A stretch of DNA of 64,000 nucleotides from JABDQA01 sp963824415. Lineage in GTDB: Bacteria > Desulfobacterota > Desulfobulbia > Desulfobulbales > Desulfocapsaceae. Below the pieces are notes generated by a model. The model worked only from the letters and a program-made list of their open reading frames with translations, was not told where the DNA came from and searched no databases. A program made the translations under genes and the position numbers. Where the stretch lies: assembly GCA_963824415.1 (NCBI GenBank), contig CAWGPM010000015.1, forward strand, positions 186,001 through 250,000, given 5' to 3'. Within the stretch, counting starts at the first letter, position 1. Each line of letters opens with the position of its first letter. Of this stretch, positions 8,839 to 18,288 are shown piece after piece.

Positions 8839-10017
8839 TTATTCTCCGGGCCAGAAGGGTGACATCTCCCTGAGCTGTGCAATAATCGCCGGCATTTTGT
8901 CGAGAATGAAGTCAACTTCCTCCTCGGTATTATAGACACTCAGCGAGAAACGGATAGAGCCGTGGGCGGCAGTGAAAGGCACGCCCATGGCCCGCAGCAC
9001 ATGCGAAGGCTCCAGCGAGCCGGAGGTACAGGCCGAACCTGAAGAGGCGCAGATATTATATCTGTTCATATGCAGCAGAATCGCCTCCCCTTCCACGTAT
9101 TCAAAGCTGATATTGGCGGTATTGGGCAAACGCTTTTCTTTATGTCCGTTCAAGATCGAGCGCGGCACTGCACTGAGCAGCCCCTCCTCGAGTTTGTCGC
9201 GCAGCGCCTTGACCCGGGTGTTTTCTTCATCGAGTTTGGTCTGGGCCAGTTCGCAGGCCGCGCCCAGCGCAACAATGGACGCCACATTTTCGGTTCCCGC
9301 TCTTCTGCCGTGCTCCTGGTGACCACCGGCCAGAAACGGGGCAAAGGCGGTCCCCCGCTTCACATAAAGTACTCCAACACCTTTCGGTGCATGCAATTTG
9401 TGCCCCGAGATCGACAAGAAATCAATATCGAGATCGCGAAGGGTAATGGGAATTTTGCCCACCGCCTGCACCGCGTCGGTGTGAAACAAGATGCCCCGCT
9501 CCCTGGCTGCCTGGGCCATCTCTTCAACGGGCAGAATCACGCCGGTTTCGTTATTGGCCCACATGATCGAGGCGATTGCGGTATCATCCGTCAGAGCCTT
9601 CAGGTACTCGTCGAAATCGACCAATCCATCTTCAGCCACCTTCAACATGGTCACCCGGTATTTATTTCCGGTCATCGAGCTGATATTTTCACAGAGATTC
9701 TTAACCGCCGGATGTTCCACCCGGGTGGTAACGATATGGCGCTTTTCGGGACTGGCCCGCAAGGCCGACATGATCGCGGTGGAATCACTCTCCGTGCCGC
9801 AACTGGTGAAAATGATCTCTTCCGGGTCACAACCCAAGAGCACGGCGACCTGTGCACGCGCCCTGGTCAGAGCCGCACCGACCTGGCCGCCAAAGGTGTG
9901 CATGCTGGATGGGTTGCCATACAGTTCGCTGACATAAGGCAGCATAGCGGTGAGTACTTCCGGGGCGACCATGGTCGTCGCGTTGTTATCCATATAGACG
10001 ACTTTTTGATTGCCCAT
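8839..10017 (-). CDS. nifS: Cysteine desulfurase (NifS type)
   Basis: This pyridoxal-phosphate enzyme takes sulfur from cysteine, giving alanine and an enzyme persulfide used for Fe-S cluster assembly. The 392-residue protein has the N-terminal Y-M-D-N-N-A-T-T motif and the cofactor lysine in S-G-H-K (K207). Its active-site cysteine is in G-S-A-C-T-S-G (C330), on the longer loop typical of group I NifS/IscS enzymes. Its ATG overlaps the stop of nifU by one base (TAATG), so the two are translationally coupled, and the protein is expected to deliver sulfur directly to NifU. No nitrogenase genes are near, so a housekeeping role is more likely than a nitrogen-fixation role. Confidence 0.96.
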   Translation of the reverse strand: MGNQKVVYMDNNATTMVAPEVLTAMLPYVSELYGNPSSMHTFGGQVGAALTRARAQVAVLLGCDPEEIIFTSCGTESDSTAIMSALRASPEKRHIVTTRVEHPAVKNLCENISSMTGNKYRVTMLKVAEDGLVDFDEYLKALTDDTAIASIMWANNETGVILPVEEMAQAARERGILFHTDAVQAVGKIPITLRDLDIDFLSISGHKLHAPKGVGVLYVKRGTAFAPFLAGGHQEHGRRAGTENVASIVALGAACELAQTKLDEENTRVKALRDKLEEGLLSAVPRSILNGHKEKRLPNTANISFEYVEGEAILLHMNRYNICASSGSACTSGSLEPSHVLRAMGVPFTAAHGSIRFSLSVYNTEEEVDFILDKMPAIIAQLREMSPFWPGE

Positions 10018-10850
10018 TACTTGTCTTCCTCCACGATCAGCGTTTCAAGTACCTGTTCACGCAGCTTCTTCTCGACGAATTCCTTAATGGTTGTCTGGGA
10101 CTTGAAGCAGCTCGTGCACTGACCTCGCAGTGAGACAATCACGTAATCTCCATCCACGTCGATCAACTCAATATCGCCGCCGTCCATGCGCAGGCCCGGG
10201 CGGATCTCCCGCTCCAGGATATCTTCGATTTTCTTTATTTTCTGCAGGGTGGTCATGCGCTTGTTTTTCTTTCTGGGGACAACGACCTTGAGACCATCTG
10301 AAAAGGTCTCGGCCAGCAGGGCTTCGAGTTTCTCTTCGCACTTGCCGCAGCCGCCGCCGGCCTTGGTGAAGTTGGTGATTTCCTCGACCGAATGCAGGTT
10401 CGACTCCTTGATGGCCCTGATCACCTCGAGATCAGTAACTCCGAAGCATTCACAGATTACCTCGCCCTCGGCCATCGGCAGACTGAGGCCCCGGTAATCG
10501 GCAATGGCGGCCTCCAGCGCTTCCCGTCCCATCACCGAGCAATGCATCTTCTCCTTGGGCAGGCCGCCCAGGAAATCGGCAATATCCTCGTTGGTGATTT
10601 TTTCCGCCTCGGCGATGGTCATGCCTTTGATCATTTCAGTCAAGGCGGATGATGAGGCTATCGCACTGGCACAGCCAAAGGTTTTGAATTTTGCATCGAC
10701 GATACGATCGTCTTCGATTTTCAGCGTCAATTTAAGTGCATCACCGCAGGCCAACGATCCCACATCGCCGACTCCTGAGGCGTCCGGTATTTCCCCGACA
10801 TTTCTGGGATTCTGAAAATGCTCGGTAACCGTATCGGTATATAACCACAT
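10017..10850 (-). CDS. nifU: NifU-type Fe-S cluster scaffold protein
   Basis: This 277-residue, three-domain protein is a scaffold for Fe-S cluster assembly in the cytoplasm. Residues 1-125 are IscU-like, with cluster-ligand cysteines C35, C60 and C104. Residues 130-180 form the central BFD-like [2Fe-2S] domain with C133, C135, C168 and C171. Residues 205-277 form the C-terminal NifU (Nfu) domain with the C-x-x-C pair C245/C248. The full three-domain form is typical of Nif-type systems and is also the general Fe-S machinery in many anaerobes. It is the first gene of the nifU-nifS pair, with an AGCAGGAG ribosome site upstream. No clear promoter stands out in the leader. Confidence 0.96.
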   Translation of the reverse strand: MWLYTDTVTEHFQNPRNVGEIPDASGVGDVGSLACGDALKLTLKIEDDRIVDAKFKTFGCASAIASSSALTEMIKGMTIAEAEKITNEDIADFLGGLPKEKMHCSVMGREALEAAIADYRGLSLPMAEGEVICECFGVTDLEVIRAIKESNLHSVEEITNFTKAGGGCGKCEEKLEALLAETFSDGLKVVVPRKKNKRMTTLQKIKKIEDILEREIRPGLRMDGGDIELIDVDGDYVIVSLRGQCTSCFKSQTTIKEFVEKKLREQVLETLIVEEDK

Positions 10851-10978
10851 GGCAAGCTCCTGCTCAGTGTTGAGTTATTTTATTTATCAGCTTCGTGATA
10901 ATCGACAATAATACCTGACATCCGATTTGCAACCGCACCAAGCGCTGCAATCATCAATTGGGTCAGTCCGGCAGTCTT

Positions 10979-12700
10979 TTAATGATCCAGCAGACCTGCC
11001 TCGGCCAGCATGGCTTTCGCCGCCGCAACCAGATCTCCGGTGCCGGCCGGATCTCTTGATTCAACGTAGAACCTAACTTTCGGCTCAGTTCCCGAGGGCC
11101 GGATCATCAGCCACGAATTATCCTCAAAGATCATCTTGCGTCCGTCTATGGAGATGATCTTTTTGATGCGTTTCTCCTCGTTGCCGACGAGAACTGCGGA
11201 GCCGACCTGATAGTGTTCCAGTTTACTCAGCGCCTCAGTCAGCTCCGAGCCCTGCAGGCTGACTTCGACGCCGTCGCGGGCCGGGCAATAAACACCATAG
11301 ATTTGCTCCATTTCCTGCTGCAGATCTCCCAGGTTCATATCCCTGCTGATGACCATATCAAGAGCCAGCAATAGGCCTATATAGGCATCCTTTTCAGGGG
11401 TGTGGCCAATGATCGAGATGCCGTCCGACTCCTCGAAACAGACCAGTGCACTGCCGATCACCGGTTTAAACTCCTTGAAGCCAACCTTGGTTTCGAATAC
11501 CTCTTCGCCCAGCTTTTCAGCAACCGCGTTGGCCAGATTCGAGGTAGCCACCGTTTTGGCCACCAGACCGCGCAGCCCTTTGTGTTCATGCAGAAAATGG
11601 TAGGCCAGGGCGCCAAACTGGTTCATGCTGATCTCGGTAGTGCCGTCGGTGAACCGGATGCGGTCACCATCAGGATCGATGATGGCGCCGATTTTCAGTC
11701 GCGCCTTGGACGCTTTCAGATGCTCGGTGACCATGGCCAGATTCGCCGATGAGGGTTCCGGGGCGATGCCGCCAAAGGTCACATCCTGATCGCCGCGCAG
11801 AAGCTTCAGCCGATTGGCCGCCGGTCCCAGCAGCCGTTTGATATGCAGCCTGGATGCCCCGTGCACAGAATCGACCGCAATATCGATATCGGATCTTGCA
11901 GCAACCTCTTCAAGTAACCTCCGGTAGTCGATCCGATGTTTATCGCTATTGTTTTCAACATGGCGCACCCAGAGGCCAAACGAATCGATTTCTATCAACT
12001 CTCCTTTTGGCCCATCAGCCGTCGCCTCAGACAATATTCCACTATCAACATAGCGCCGTGAACCGGCGGTAATCAGCGAAGTCAACTCCTCAGCCGCTGG
12101 ACCGCCGTCGGCGGCGTTATATTTATAGCCGCCATATTCAAGCGGATTGTGCGACGGAGTGAGATTTACCGAAAAAGCGGCCCCAAGCTGCAGCAACGCT
12201 GCCGATAGAACCCCAGTGGTCGATTCGCCGCAGAGATAAACTTTGAAACCATGCTGCACAAGCATCTGGGCAACCTGACGACCGATCAGTTCGCCGCCGA
12301 AACGATTGTCCCAGCCGACCAGACAGCCGCGCCCTGTTCCTTCCGCAAAAGAGGAAACGCCCAGATGCTTGAGCAGTTCCGGCTGAGCTTCGGCTTCGAG
12401 GTAAAGATCGATGATAGCCGAGGTCACGCAGCCTGCAGAATGAACGAACACATCCTTGCCCAGATGTCCGCGCCAGCCTGACGTACCAAAAGAAATCCGA
12501 TGACGGGGCTGTCCCTGGTTGTGCTCAATTTCATCGGCCAGCAGCCCGTATATCTCGTCGAGGGCATCCTGAATCGGCTCAACACCACTTTTTTTCAGGA
12601 CAAGCAGTTCACGAATCACTGAGAAGTAATCACTGGCCCCGTGATTACCGGGAACCAGATAACGGCGGTAGATATTGTTCATCTGATCCTGCACGTTCAT
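10979..12700 (-). CDS. Alpha-D-phosphohexomutase (phosphoglucomutase/phosphomannomutase)
   Basis: The 573-residue enzyme interconverts hexose 1- and 6-phosphates through a phosphoserine. The phosphoserine loop is T-P-S-H-N-P (S183), with S in place of the usual A before the serine-histidine pair displaced to P. The metal site is D-P-D-G-D-R (342-347). The sugar loop reads F-E-E-S-D-G, and the C-terminal phosphate site is R-P-S-G-T-E-P. All four domains are present, and the length fits the phosphoglucomutase group (about 550-580 residues) better than the 450-residue mannomutases. A CAGGAGA ribosome site lies upstream of ATG 12700. Glucose versus mannose specificity cannot be decided. A link to glycogen or cell-envelope sugar synthesis is plausible. 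Confidence 0.9.
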   Translation of the reverse strand: MNVQDQMNNIYRRYLVPGNHGASDYFSVIRELLVLKKSGVEPIQDALDEIYGLLADEIEHNQGQPRHRISFGTSGWRGHLGKDVFVHSAGCVTSAIIDLYLEAEAQPELLKHLGVSSFAEGTGRGCLVGWDNRFGGELIGRQVAQMLVQHGFKVYLCGESTTGVLSAALLQLGAAFSVNLTPSHNPLEYGGYKYNAADGGPAAEELTSLITAGSRRYVDSGILSEATADGPKGELIEIDSFGLWVRHVENNSDKHRIDYRRLLEEVAARSDIDIAVDSVHGASRLHIKRLLGPAANRLKLLRGDQDVTFGGIAPEPSSANLAMVTEHLKASKARLKIGAIIDPDGDRIRFTDGTTEISMNQFGALAYHFLHEHKGLRGLVAKTVATSNLANAVAEKLGEEVFETKVGFKEFKPVIGSALVCFEESDGISIIGHTPEKDAYIGLLLALDMVISRDMNLGDLQQEMEQIYGVYCPARDGVEVSLQGSELTEALSKLEHYQVGSAVLVGNEEKRIKKIISIDGRKMIFEDNSWLMIRPSGTEPKVRFYVESRDPAGTGDLVAAAKAMLAEAGLLDH

Positions 12701-12828
12701 ACCGTTGTCTCCTGGGCTGAATATCGTTTTTCATTTAATATCTGCACTTTATTGCTCTCACAGTGTCTCCGCCCACCGTTGCTGGTACCGGAATAAATCC
12801 TGCCGCGACAAGGCTGGCTGTTCATATT

Positions 12829-13017
12829 TCAAGACTCTGGGGAGTCGGGTCCACCGAGCTTAACGGCTTTGTCGATCAGCATGACCGGGATGTCATCGAT
12901 GATTTCATAGAGCAGCCGACATTTTTCACAGATCAATCCTGTACCTTGTTCATTGAGCTCAATAACTCCTTTACATTGCGGACAAGCAAGTATTTCCAGT
13001 AGTTCTTTGCTGATCAT
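12829..13017 (-). CDS. Trm112-like small zinc-ribbon protein (UPF0434)
   Basis: This 62-residue protein starts M-I-S-K-E-L-L-E-I-L-A-C-P-x-C-K and has a second pair C-E-K-C. It matches the Trm112/UPF0434 family, whose members have a small zinc-ribbon-like fold and can partner methyltransferases. ATG 13017 is preferred over ATG 13029 because a GGAG lies 6 bp before it, inside the extra four codons of the longer frame. The typical family length is about 60 residues. It lies between the phosphohexomutase and the divergent proC and may be a single-gene transcript. The partner enzyme is not visible here. Confidence 0.85.
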   Translation of the reverse strand: MISKELLEILACPQCKGVIELNEQGTGLICEKCRLLYEIIDDIPVMLIDKAVKLGGPDSPES

Positions 13018-13178
13018 GTGATGCTCCATTGATTCAGATGGGTTTTTATGCGGGTATGGGTTTATACAATAATCCCAATGAGAAACTTTTCCATGTCATC
13101 TGGACCTCGTTTCCGGGACATGGTAGAATAGCAGAATTATGAACAAATGTCCTAAAAATCCTGCCCTGGAATAAGACA

Positions 13179-13988
13179 ATGATTGAACAAATCGGCTTTA
13201 TTGGCGGCGGTCAGATGGGCGAGGCAATGCTCAAAGGTCTGCTGCAGGCAAAAACCTATCCGCCCGAGCAGATTCTGGTCGCTGAACCGGTCGAAACAAG
13301 AAGAGACTACCTGAAAAAAACCTATCAGGTCCAGGTTGCCGCCCGACTTGAAGAATTTGTTGAAAACATCGACATTATTGTTCTTGCGGTCAAACCGCAG
13401 GTCATGCACCAAGTTCTGGATTCACTTCAGCCAGTTTATCGCGGGCAGCTTATCATAACCATCGCCGCAGGTCTGCCGCTGGCCTACTATGAGCAGCATC
13501 TTGGTCATAAGCCTAGTCCGATCATCAGAGCCATGCCCAATATGGGTGCCTTGATCCTCCAGGGTGCCTCGGCACTTTGCCGGAACAGCGCTGTCTCAGA
13601 CAAAGACCTTGACCTGGCCCTCTCGCTGTTTGCCACCATCGGCAGCGCGGCTGTGGTGGAGGAAAGATTAATGGATGCGGTCACCGGCCTGAGCGGCTCC
13701 GGCCCCGCTTACGTCTTCTCGTTCATTGAGGCTCTGATCGAAGGCGGCGTCAAGACCGGGCTCAGCAGAGCCATTGCCCGCGACCTCGTGGTTCAGACAG
13801 TGCTGGGAGCCGCGCTCACGCTCAAGGAATCAGATACTCATCCCGCGGTGCTTCGTGATGCGGTGACCTCTCCCGGAGGTACCACCGCCAGTGGCCTGCA
13901 CGTAATGGAATCGTTCGGCTTCAAAGGAATTATCATCGATGCGGTGGAAGCCGCCTGCAAACGCTCGGAAGAGCTTGGGGAGCGCTGA
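13179..13988 (+). CDS. proC: Pyrroline-5-carboxylate reductase
   Basis: This enzyme performs the last step of proline synthesis, reducing pyrroline-5-carboxylate with NAD(P)H. The 269-residue protein starts with a Rossmann G-x-G-x-M-G motif (G-G-G-Q-M-G, residues 8-13), has an A-V-K-P-Q motif near residue 70, and carries the C-terminal family signature with S-G-S-G-P-A-Y and S-P-G-G-T-T-x-x-G. Its length is normal. The stop codon overlaps the nadK start (TGATG), so the two genes are cotranscribed and coupled. The ribosome site is weak (GGAATAAG). Confidence 0.97.
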   Translation: MIEQIGFIGGGQMGEAMLKGLLQAKTYPPEQILVAEPVETRRDYLKKTYQVQVAARLEEFVENIDIIVLAVKPQVMHQVLDSLQPVYRGQLIITIAAGLPLAYYEQHLGHKPSPIIRAMPNMGALILQGASALCRNSAVSDKDLDLALSLFATIGSAAVVEERLMDAVTGLSGSGPAYVFSFIEALIEGGVKTGLSRAIARDLVVQTVLGAALTLKESDTHPAVLRDAVTSPGGTTASGLHVMESFGFKGIIIDAVEAACKRSEELGER

Positions 13989-14848
13989 TGGGGTCTGCCA
14001 ACAGGCTTGTCCGACGAATAAACGATTTCAAAGTTCGCAAAGCCGGCATCATCGTCAAAAAAGATGACTCGGCTGCTAAGCATTACGCGGAAAAATTGAA
14101 GCGCTGGCTCGATGAGCGCAACATTACAACTAGCTTCGATCTGATCAGCCCGGAACTCGATATCGGCATCATCCTCGGAGGGGACGGAACCCTTTTGCAT
14201 GTGGCCGAAACGGCCGCCCGCTTTTCAGTTCCGGTAATCGGCATCAATCTTGGCAATCTGGGTTTTCTGACCGAACTGACCGAGAAAGAGACGGAAACAG
14301 CTCTTACCCAGATCCTCGGCGGGTCTGTCACCATGGAGCAGCGGCTGATGCTCAAAGCCCGCCTGATCCGGCAAAACAGCAGCGAGAACTTCCGCTACGC
14401 ACTTAACGACGTGGTGATCAATAAAAACGCCGCAGACCGGCTGCTGCATCTGGAAACCACCGTCGACCAAGAATATATCACCACCTATAAAGCCGACGGT
14501 CTAATTATCTCCACCCCGACAGGGTCAACGGCTTACTCCCTGTCCGCCGGCGGCCCGATCGTCCACCCAGGCCTGGAAACTATCCTGCTGACCCCGATCT
14601 GCCCGTTTATGCTGAGCAGCCGCCCGATCATCCTGCCTCCAGACCGGGTGGTCACCTCTCAACTCAGCAGCGAACAGGGCAAGGGAGGGGCTTCGATCAT
14701 CATCGACGGGCAGCAGAGTTGGCAGATGGAAACCGGCGATATCCTGGAGGTCCAGACCGCCGAGCATCCGCTGCACCTGATCGTTTCCACCGAGAACGAC
14801 TATTTTACGATCTTGAGAAATAAACTGAAATGGGCCAGCAACGACTAG
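13988..14848 (+). CDS. nadK: NAD kinase
   Basis: NAD kinase phosphorylates NAD to NADP with ATP or polyphosphate. The 286-residue protein has the catalytic G-G-D-G-T motif at residues 64-68, the N-D-V-V-I-N segment near 139, and the A-D-G-L-I-I-S-T-P-T-G-S-T-A-Y-S-L-S-A-G-G glycine-rich region near 165-190 that defines the family. Pairing with proC, a NAD(P)H-using enzyme, by a one-base overlap may balance cofactor supply, but this is inference. A stem-loop follows the stop codon. Confidence 0.97.
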   Translation: MGSANRLVRRINDFKVRKAGIIVKKDDSAAKHYAEKLKRWLDERNITTSFDLISPELDIGIILGGDGTLLHVAETAARFSVPVIGINLGNLGFLTELTEKETETALTQILGGSVTMEQRLMLKARLIRQNSSENFRYALNDVVINKNAADRLLHLETTVDQEYITTYKADGLIISTPTGSTAYSLSAGGPIVHPGLETILLTPICPFMLSSRPIILPPDRVVTSQLSSEQGKGGASIIIDGQQSWQMETGDILEVQTAEHPLHLIVSTENDYFTILRNKLKWASND

Positions 14849-14882
14849 CAGCTTCGCCTCAGCAGAGGCTGCTTGGAGCTGC
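14848..14882. terminator. Stem-loop between convergent nadK and the sigma-54 activator gene
   Basis: Nested stems GCAGCT/AGCTGC (14848-14853, 14877-14882) and GCCTC/GAGGC (14856-14860, 14865-14869) lie in the 40 bp between two convergent genes. There is no T-run on either side, so termination is inferred from position only. Confidence 0.4.
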
Positions 14883-14888
14883 CCTGTC

Positions 14889-16283
14889 TTATTTCTGCTT
14901 CTTGATCCCGTACTTTTTCATCTTGTACTGCAGCAGGCTTTTGGTAATGCCCAATTGTTCAGCAGCCCGGGCCTGCACATGGCCGGTTTTTTCCAGGGCA
15001 CGGTTGAGCAGACGCTCCTCTATCGTGTAGAGTACATCGTTTAATTCTACCGTGTCGGGAATGAAATTCAACAGATCGATATCCTGACTCCACTGGGCAT
15101 CCTTGTCCACCGAAACCGATTCCGGCTGCACGTCCTCGGCGTCTATCACATCATTGTTGCAGAGAATCGCAGCCCGCTCGATGGTGTTTTCCAGTTCTCT
15201 GACATTGCCCTCCCAGGGCAGGGTCATCAGCAGACGCATCGCCTCGGGTGAAATGTCGAGCTTCTCCCTGTTCAGATTCAGCGCGTATTTCTTCAGAAAA
15301 TGCTCTACCAGCAGCACCATGTCATCCATCCGTTCGCGCAGCGGCGGCAGGGCCATATGGATTACGTTGAGCCGGTAGAACAGATCTTCCCTGAAGCGTC
15401 CCAGCTGGACCTCTTCTTTCAGATCACGATTGGTGGCGCTGATGATCCGCACATCGACACTCAGGGTACGCGTTCCCCCGACCCGCTCGAAGCTTTTTTC
15501 CTGAAGTACCCTCAGCAGCTTGGACTGCAATGACAAAGGAATTTCCCCAATTTCATCGAGAAATATCGTGCCTTGGTCGGCGATCTCAAAACGGCCTTTG
15601 CGCATTGCCGAAGCACCAGAAAAAGCCCCTTCTTCATGGCCGAACAACTCGCTTTCCAGAAGATTGTCTGATAGCGCCGCGCAATTTACCGTGATAAACG
15701 GGTGGCTTTCCCGGGGACTGTTGACGTGGATTGCCCTGGCCACGAGTTCCTTACCGGTACCGCTTTCCCCGGTTATCAACACCGAAGCCGGGGTCGGTGC
15801 GACCTTTTCGATCAGCTCGTAAACCTGGACCATGCGCGGGTTCTTACCGACCATCGCACTGAATCCGGCGCGTTGTCGCATCTCTTCGCGCAACCGCACA
15901 TTTTCTCTGATCAGCGAATAATGACTCACCGCCTTGTTGATGGTTACAATGAGTTCATCGTTGGAAAACGGTTTGGCCAGGTAACTGAAGGCGCCGGCCT
16001 GCATGGCAGCCACCGCCTTGTCCACTTCCGCATAGGCGGTGATGATCACCACCGGCAGATTCTGATCGTATTCCTTGACCTCCTGCATCAGGGCGGCACC
16101 ATCCTTGCCGGGCATCTGCATATCGGTGACCACCAGGTCAAGATCGGTCTGTTTGACGATGGCCAGAGCTTCATCGCCGTCCGGTGCGGTGAAGACCTCA
16201 AAACCCTCGTCCCGCAGCAATTCAGATAAAACGATCAGGTAATTGGGCTCGTCATCGACGACGAGTATGGTATGCATGGTCAT
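14889..16283 (-). CDS. NtrC-family sigma-54 response regulator
   Basis: The 464-residue protein has a receiver domain (residues 5-120, phospho-acceptor D54 in V-V-T-D, K-P pair near 104). An AAA+ domain follows (about 140-380) with Walker A G-E-S-G-T-G-K-E at 172-179 and the Walker B/sensor region G-T-I-F-L-D-E-I-G. A Fis-type helix-turn-helix lies at 420-460. The sigma-54 contact loop reads G-A-F-S-G-A (219-224) instead of the usual G-A-F-T-G-A. The gene starts 3 bp after the stop of the PHP phosphatase gene, indicating cotranscription. No histidine kinase gene is adjacent, so the sensor partner and targets are unknown. Confidence 0.95.
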   Translation of the reverse strand: MTMHTILVVDDEPNYLIVLSELLRDEGFEVFTAPDGDEALAIVKQTDLDLVVTDMQMPGKDGAALMQEVKEYDQNLPVVIITAYAEVDKAVAAMQAGAFSYLAKPFSNDELIVTINKAVSHYSLIRENVRLREEMRQRAGFSAMVGKNPRMVQVYELIEKVAPTPASVLITGESGTGKELVARAIHVNSPRESHPFITVNCAALSDNLLESELFGHEEGAFSGASAMRKGRFEIADQGTIFLDEIGEIPLSLQSKLLRVLQEKSFERVGGTRTLSVDVRIISATNRDLKEEVQLGRFREDLFYRLNVIHMALPPLRERMDDMVLLVEHFLKKYALNLNREKLDISPEAMRLLMTLPWEGNVRELENTIERAAILCNNDVIDAEDVQPESVSVDKDAQWSQDIDLLNFIPDTVELNDVLYTIEERLLNRALEKTGHVQARAAEQLGITKSLLQYKMKKYGIKKQK

Positions 16284-16286
16284 GAT

Positions 16287-17135
16287 CTAGGTATCTGGTT
16301 GTAGGTTTGGATAACGATCCATCTGATCGAGCAGTTCACCGGGTACGCGGTGGCCGTTCACCCCGGCCAATCCCGTCCCTGCTCTGATATCGCCGTGATA
16401 GTCACTGCCGCCTGTTTCGTAGAGTTCATGCAGCCGGGCTAGACCGCGCAATTTCCGTTGGAATTTACCGTTTTGGGTGGGATAAAAGGTTTCCAGCCCG
16501 TCCAGCCCTATTTTTTTGAGTTGAGTCAGTAAAACCTCGAGTTGATCGATCGACCTGCTGATCTGGCTCGGATGGGCAAGTACGGCGGTCCCGCCACTGT
16601 CGTGCAGCATCGCAATGGCCTCATCCACCCGGTAGATGAACCGGTCCACATAGCAGCAGGCCCCTTTTTTCAGATAGCGGGCAAAGGCCTGATCGATGGT
16701 TTTGACGACATTTTTCTGCACCAGCAAGCGGGCAATATGCGGTCTGCCGGTCTGACCGTCTCCTGATATTTCCTGCAACTCCTCTTCGCTCACCGCTATG
16801 CCCATCATTTGCAACTTTTCTATAATTTGGCTATTGCGCCTGCTTCGAGCTTCCTGAAGGCGGGACAGCCCGATGGCAAGACGCGGATCCTGCCAGTTGA
16901 AATTGTAACCCAGCAGATGAAAATAAATATCATTGAAAACGACGCTCAACTCAACCCCGGCTATCACACGCAGACCACATTTACGGCCGGCCTGCAGGGC
17001 CTCACCGGTGCCGGCAACCGTATCGTGGTCGGTAATCGAGATGGCCAGCAGGCCCCCCGCGCTGGCCATCTCGATCAGCTCTGTGGGGCTGCAGGTACCA
17101 TCGGAATAGGTAGAATGCAGATGAAGATCGATCAT
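16287..17135 (-). CDS. PHP-domain phosphoesterase (RNase AM/YciV-like)
   Basis: The 282-residue protein opens with the PHP metal-binding motif D-L-H-L-H-S-x-x-S-D-G-T and has a second motif S-I-T-D-H-D-T-V near residue 35. Further histidines occur near 190 (V-L-A-H-P) and 245 (G-S-D-Y-H-G-D). This arrangement matches the YciV/TrpH group, known to act as 3',5'-nucleotide bisphosphatases and 5'-3' exonucleases on short RNA. It overlaps nothing and directly precedes the response regulator in an apparent two-gene operon. Substrate assignment rests on the family only. Confidence 0.9.
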   Translation of the reverse strand: MIDLHLHSTYSDGTCSPTELIEMASAGGLLAISITDHDTVAGTGEALQAGRKCGLRVIAGVELSVVFNDIYFHLLGYNFNWQDPRLAIGLSRLQEARSRRNSQIIEKLQMMGIAVSEEELQEISGDGQTGRPHIARLLVQKNVVKTIDQAFARYLKKGACCYVDRFIYRVDEAIAMLHDSGGTAVLAHPSQISRSIDQLEVLLTQLKKIGLDGLETFYPTQNGKFQRKLRGLARLHELYETGGSDYHGDIRAGTGLAGVNGHRVPGELLDQMDRYPNLQPDT

Positions 17136-17481
17136 TTTTCCGATTACATAGCCCCTGGGCCGCTCTCTAGGTTAACATCTAAAGCGGCTCAGTCCATTGT
17201 TGTACATCAATTTTTTGCTTTTGTTTCAAAAAGATAGTTCCAGCATACTCGCCAGACCCAATCTTATCAAGCGCTGAACAACACGGTTGTCATGCAATTT
17301 TCCATCGAGGATGGCTCGATACTATTTGACAACCGCATCCTGTAAATTTTTTCTAATATTGTTGCGAGATCTGGACAAAGCCACCCTGCCCTTGATACAG
17401 TAGACGCGTTTATGATCAGAATCAACCAGGCCTTGCTTGGCATATGAATTTTCTGATTTTGAAAATGTAGCACTGAATAGT
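17136..17481. other. Intergenic region between divergent genes, no gene seen
   Basis: This stretch of about 345 bp separates the minus-strand PHP gene from the plus-strand L,D-transpeptidase-like gene. It is comparatively AT-rich in its second half and must hold both promoters. Minus-strand open frames of 66 and 75 codons here have no ribosome site and no recognisable product. No convincing hairpin or RNA gene was seen. Confidence 0.4.
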
Positions 17482-18276
17482 ATGCATCGATCACGAGACT
17501 CTAGAATATTGCTATGCTTCATCGTGCTGTTCTTTTTTCTGTTTAGTCCGCAGATTGTTCACCCAGCATCCGAGGCTCCAATGCCGATGAGCTATGTCTC
17601 AATCGGGGCCTACCACCGGTCCTATGACCGGCTTTCGGAGCGCCTCAAGAAGAAAAAACTTGCGCTGGGCAACCCGCTTTTCATCAGGATATTCAAAGTT
17701 TCCAAGGAGCTCGAAGTCTGGCTTCTCGGAGCAAACGGCCGGTTCGAGCTCTATAAAACCTACAGCATCTGTGATCATTCCGGAGAACTAGGGCCAAAAC
17801 TGGAAACAGGCGACAAACAGAGCCCGGAAGGTTTCTATCGGGTCGGCGCTGATCAGATGAACCCATGGAGCAAATATCATCTCAGCTTCAACCTGGGCTA
17901 CCCCAACGAGTTTGATCAGGCCCATGACCGGACCGGCACGGCATTGATGGTCCACGGCCGCTGTTCTTCAGAAGGCTGTTACGCAATGACCGATTATTAT
18001 ATGGACGAGATCTACACCCTTGCCGACGCGGCACTTTCGGGCGGTCAGGCTCAGTTCCAGGTGCATATCTTTCCGTTTCGGCTGACTGCAGAAAATATCC
18101 AATCCCGCCGCAATTCACGCTGGTTTGAGTTCTGGCTAAACCTCAAGCAGGGCTTCGATATCTTCGAAAAGAATCAGATTCCGCCACGAGTAGCGGTGGT
18201 CGACGGTGTCTATGTCTTCTCAGATGATCACCGAGATTCTATTGTCCAGCACAGTGCAGCGCCGACGGGCCGGTAG
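17482..18276 (+). CDS. YafK-like L,D-transpeptidase-family exported protein
   Basis: From ATG 17482 the product has 264 residues and starts with a basic stretch and a strongly hydrophobic segment ending P-A-S-E-A, a likely Sec signal. The longer frame from 17437 would place 15 residues before this signal. The catalytic region reads V-H-G-R-C-S-S-E-G-C-Y-A-M-T, which corresponds to the H-G-x-x-x-S-x-G-C active site of YkuD-type enzymes and most resembles the YafK/DpaA branch. Members act on peptidoglycan cross-links or peptidoglycan-bound proteins in the periplasm. The extra cysteine in R-C-S-S is a minor variation. It ends 12 bp from the convergent Crp/Fnr gene. Confidence 0.85.
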   Translation: MHRSRDSRILLCFIVLFFFLFSPQIVHPASEAPMPMSYVSIGAYHRSYDRLSERLKKKKLALGNPLFIRIFKVSKELEVWLLGANGRFELYKTYSICDHSGELGPKLETGDKQSPEGFYRVGADQMNPWSKYHLSFNLGYPNEFDQAHDRTGTALMVHGRCSSEGCYAMTDYYMDEIYTLADAALSGGQAQFQVHIFPFRLTAENIQSRRNSRWFEFWLNLKQGFDIFEKNQIPPRVAVVDGVYVFSDDHRDSIVQHSAAPTGR

Positions 18277-18288
18277 CGTTGGTTGCGG

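Noticed and set aside
8495..8939. Minus-strand frames of 88 and 64 codons between fhs and nifS
   Set aside because: They lack ribosome sites and known motifs, and one overlaps the end of nifS.
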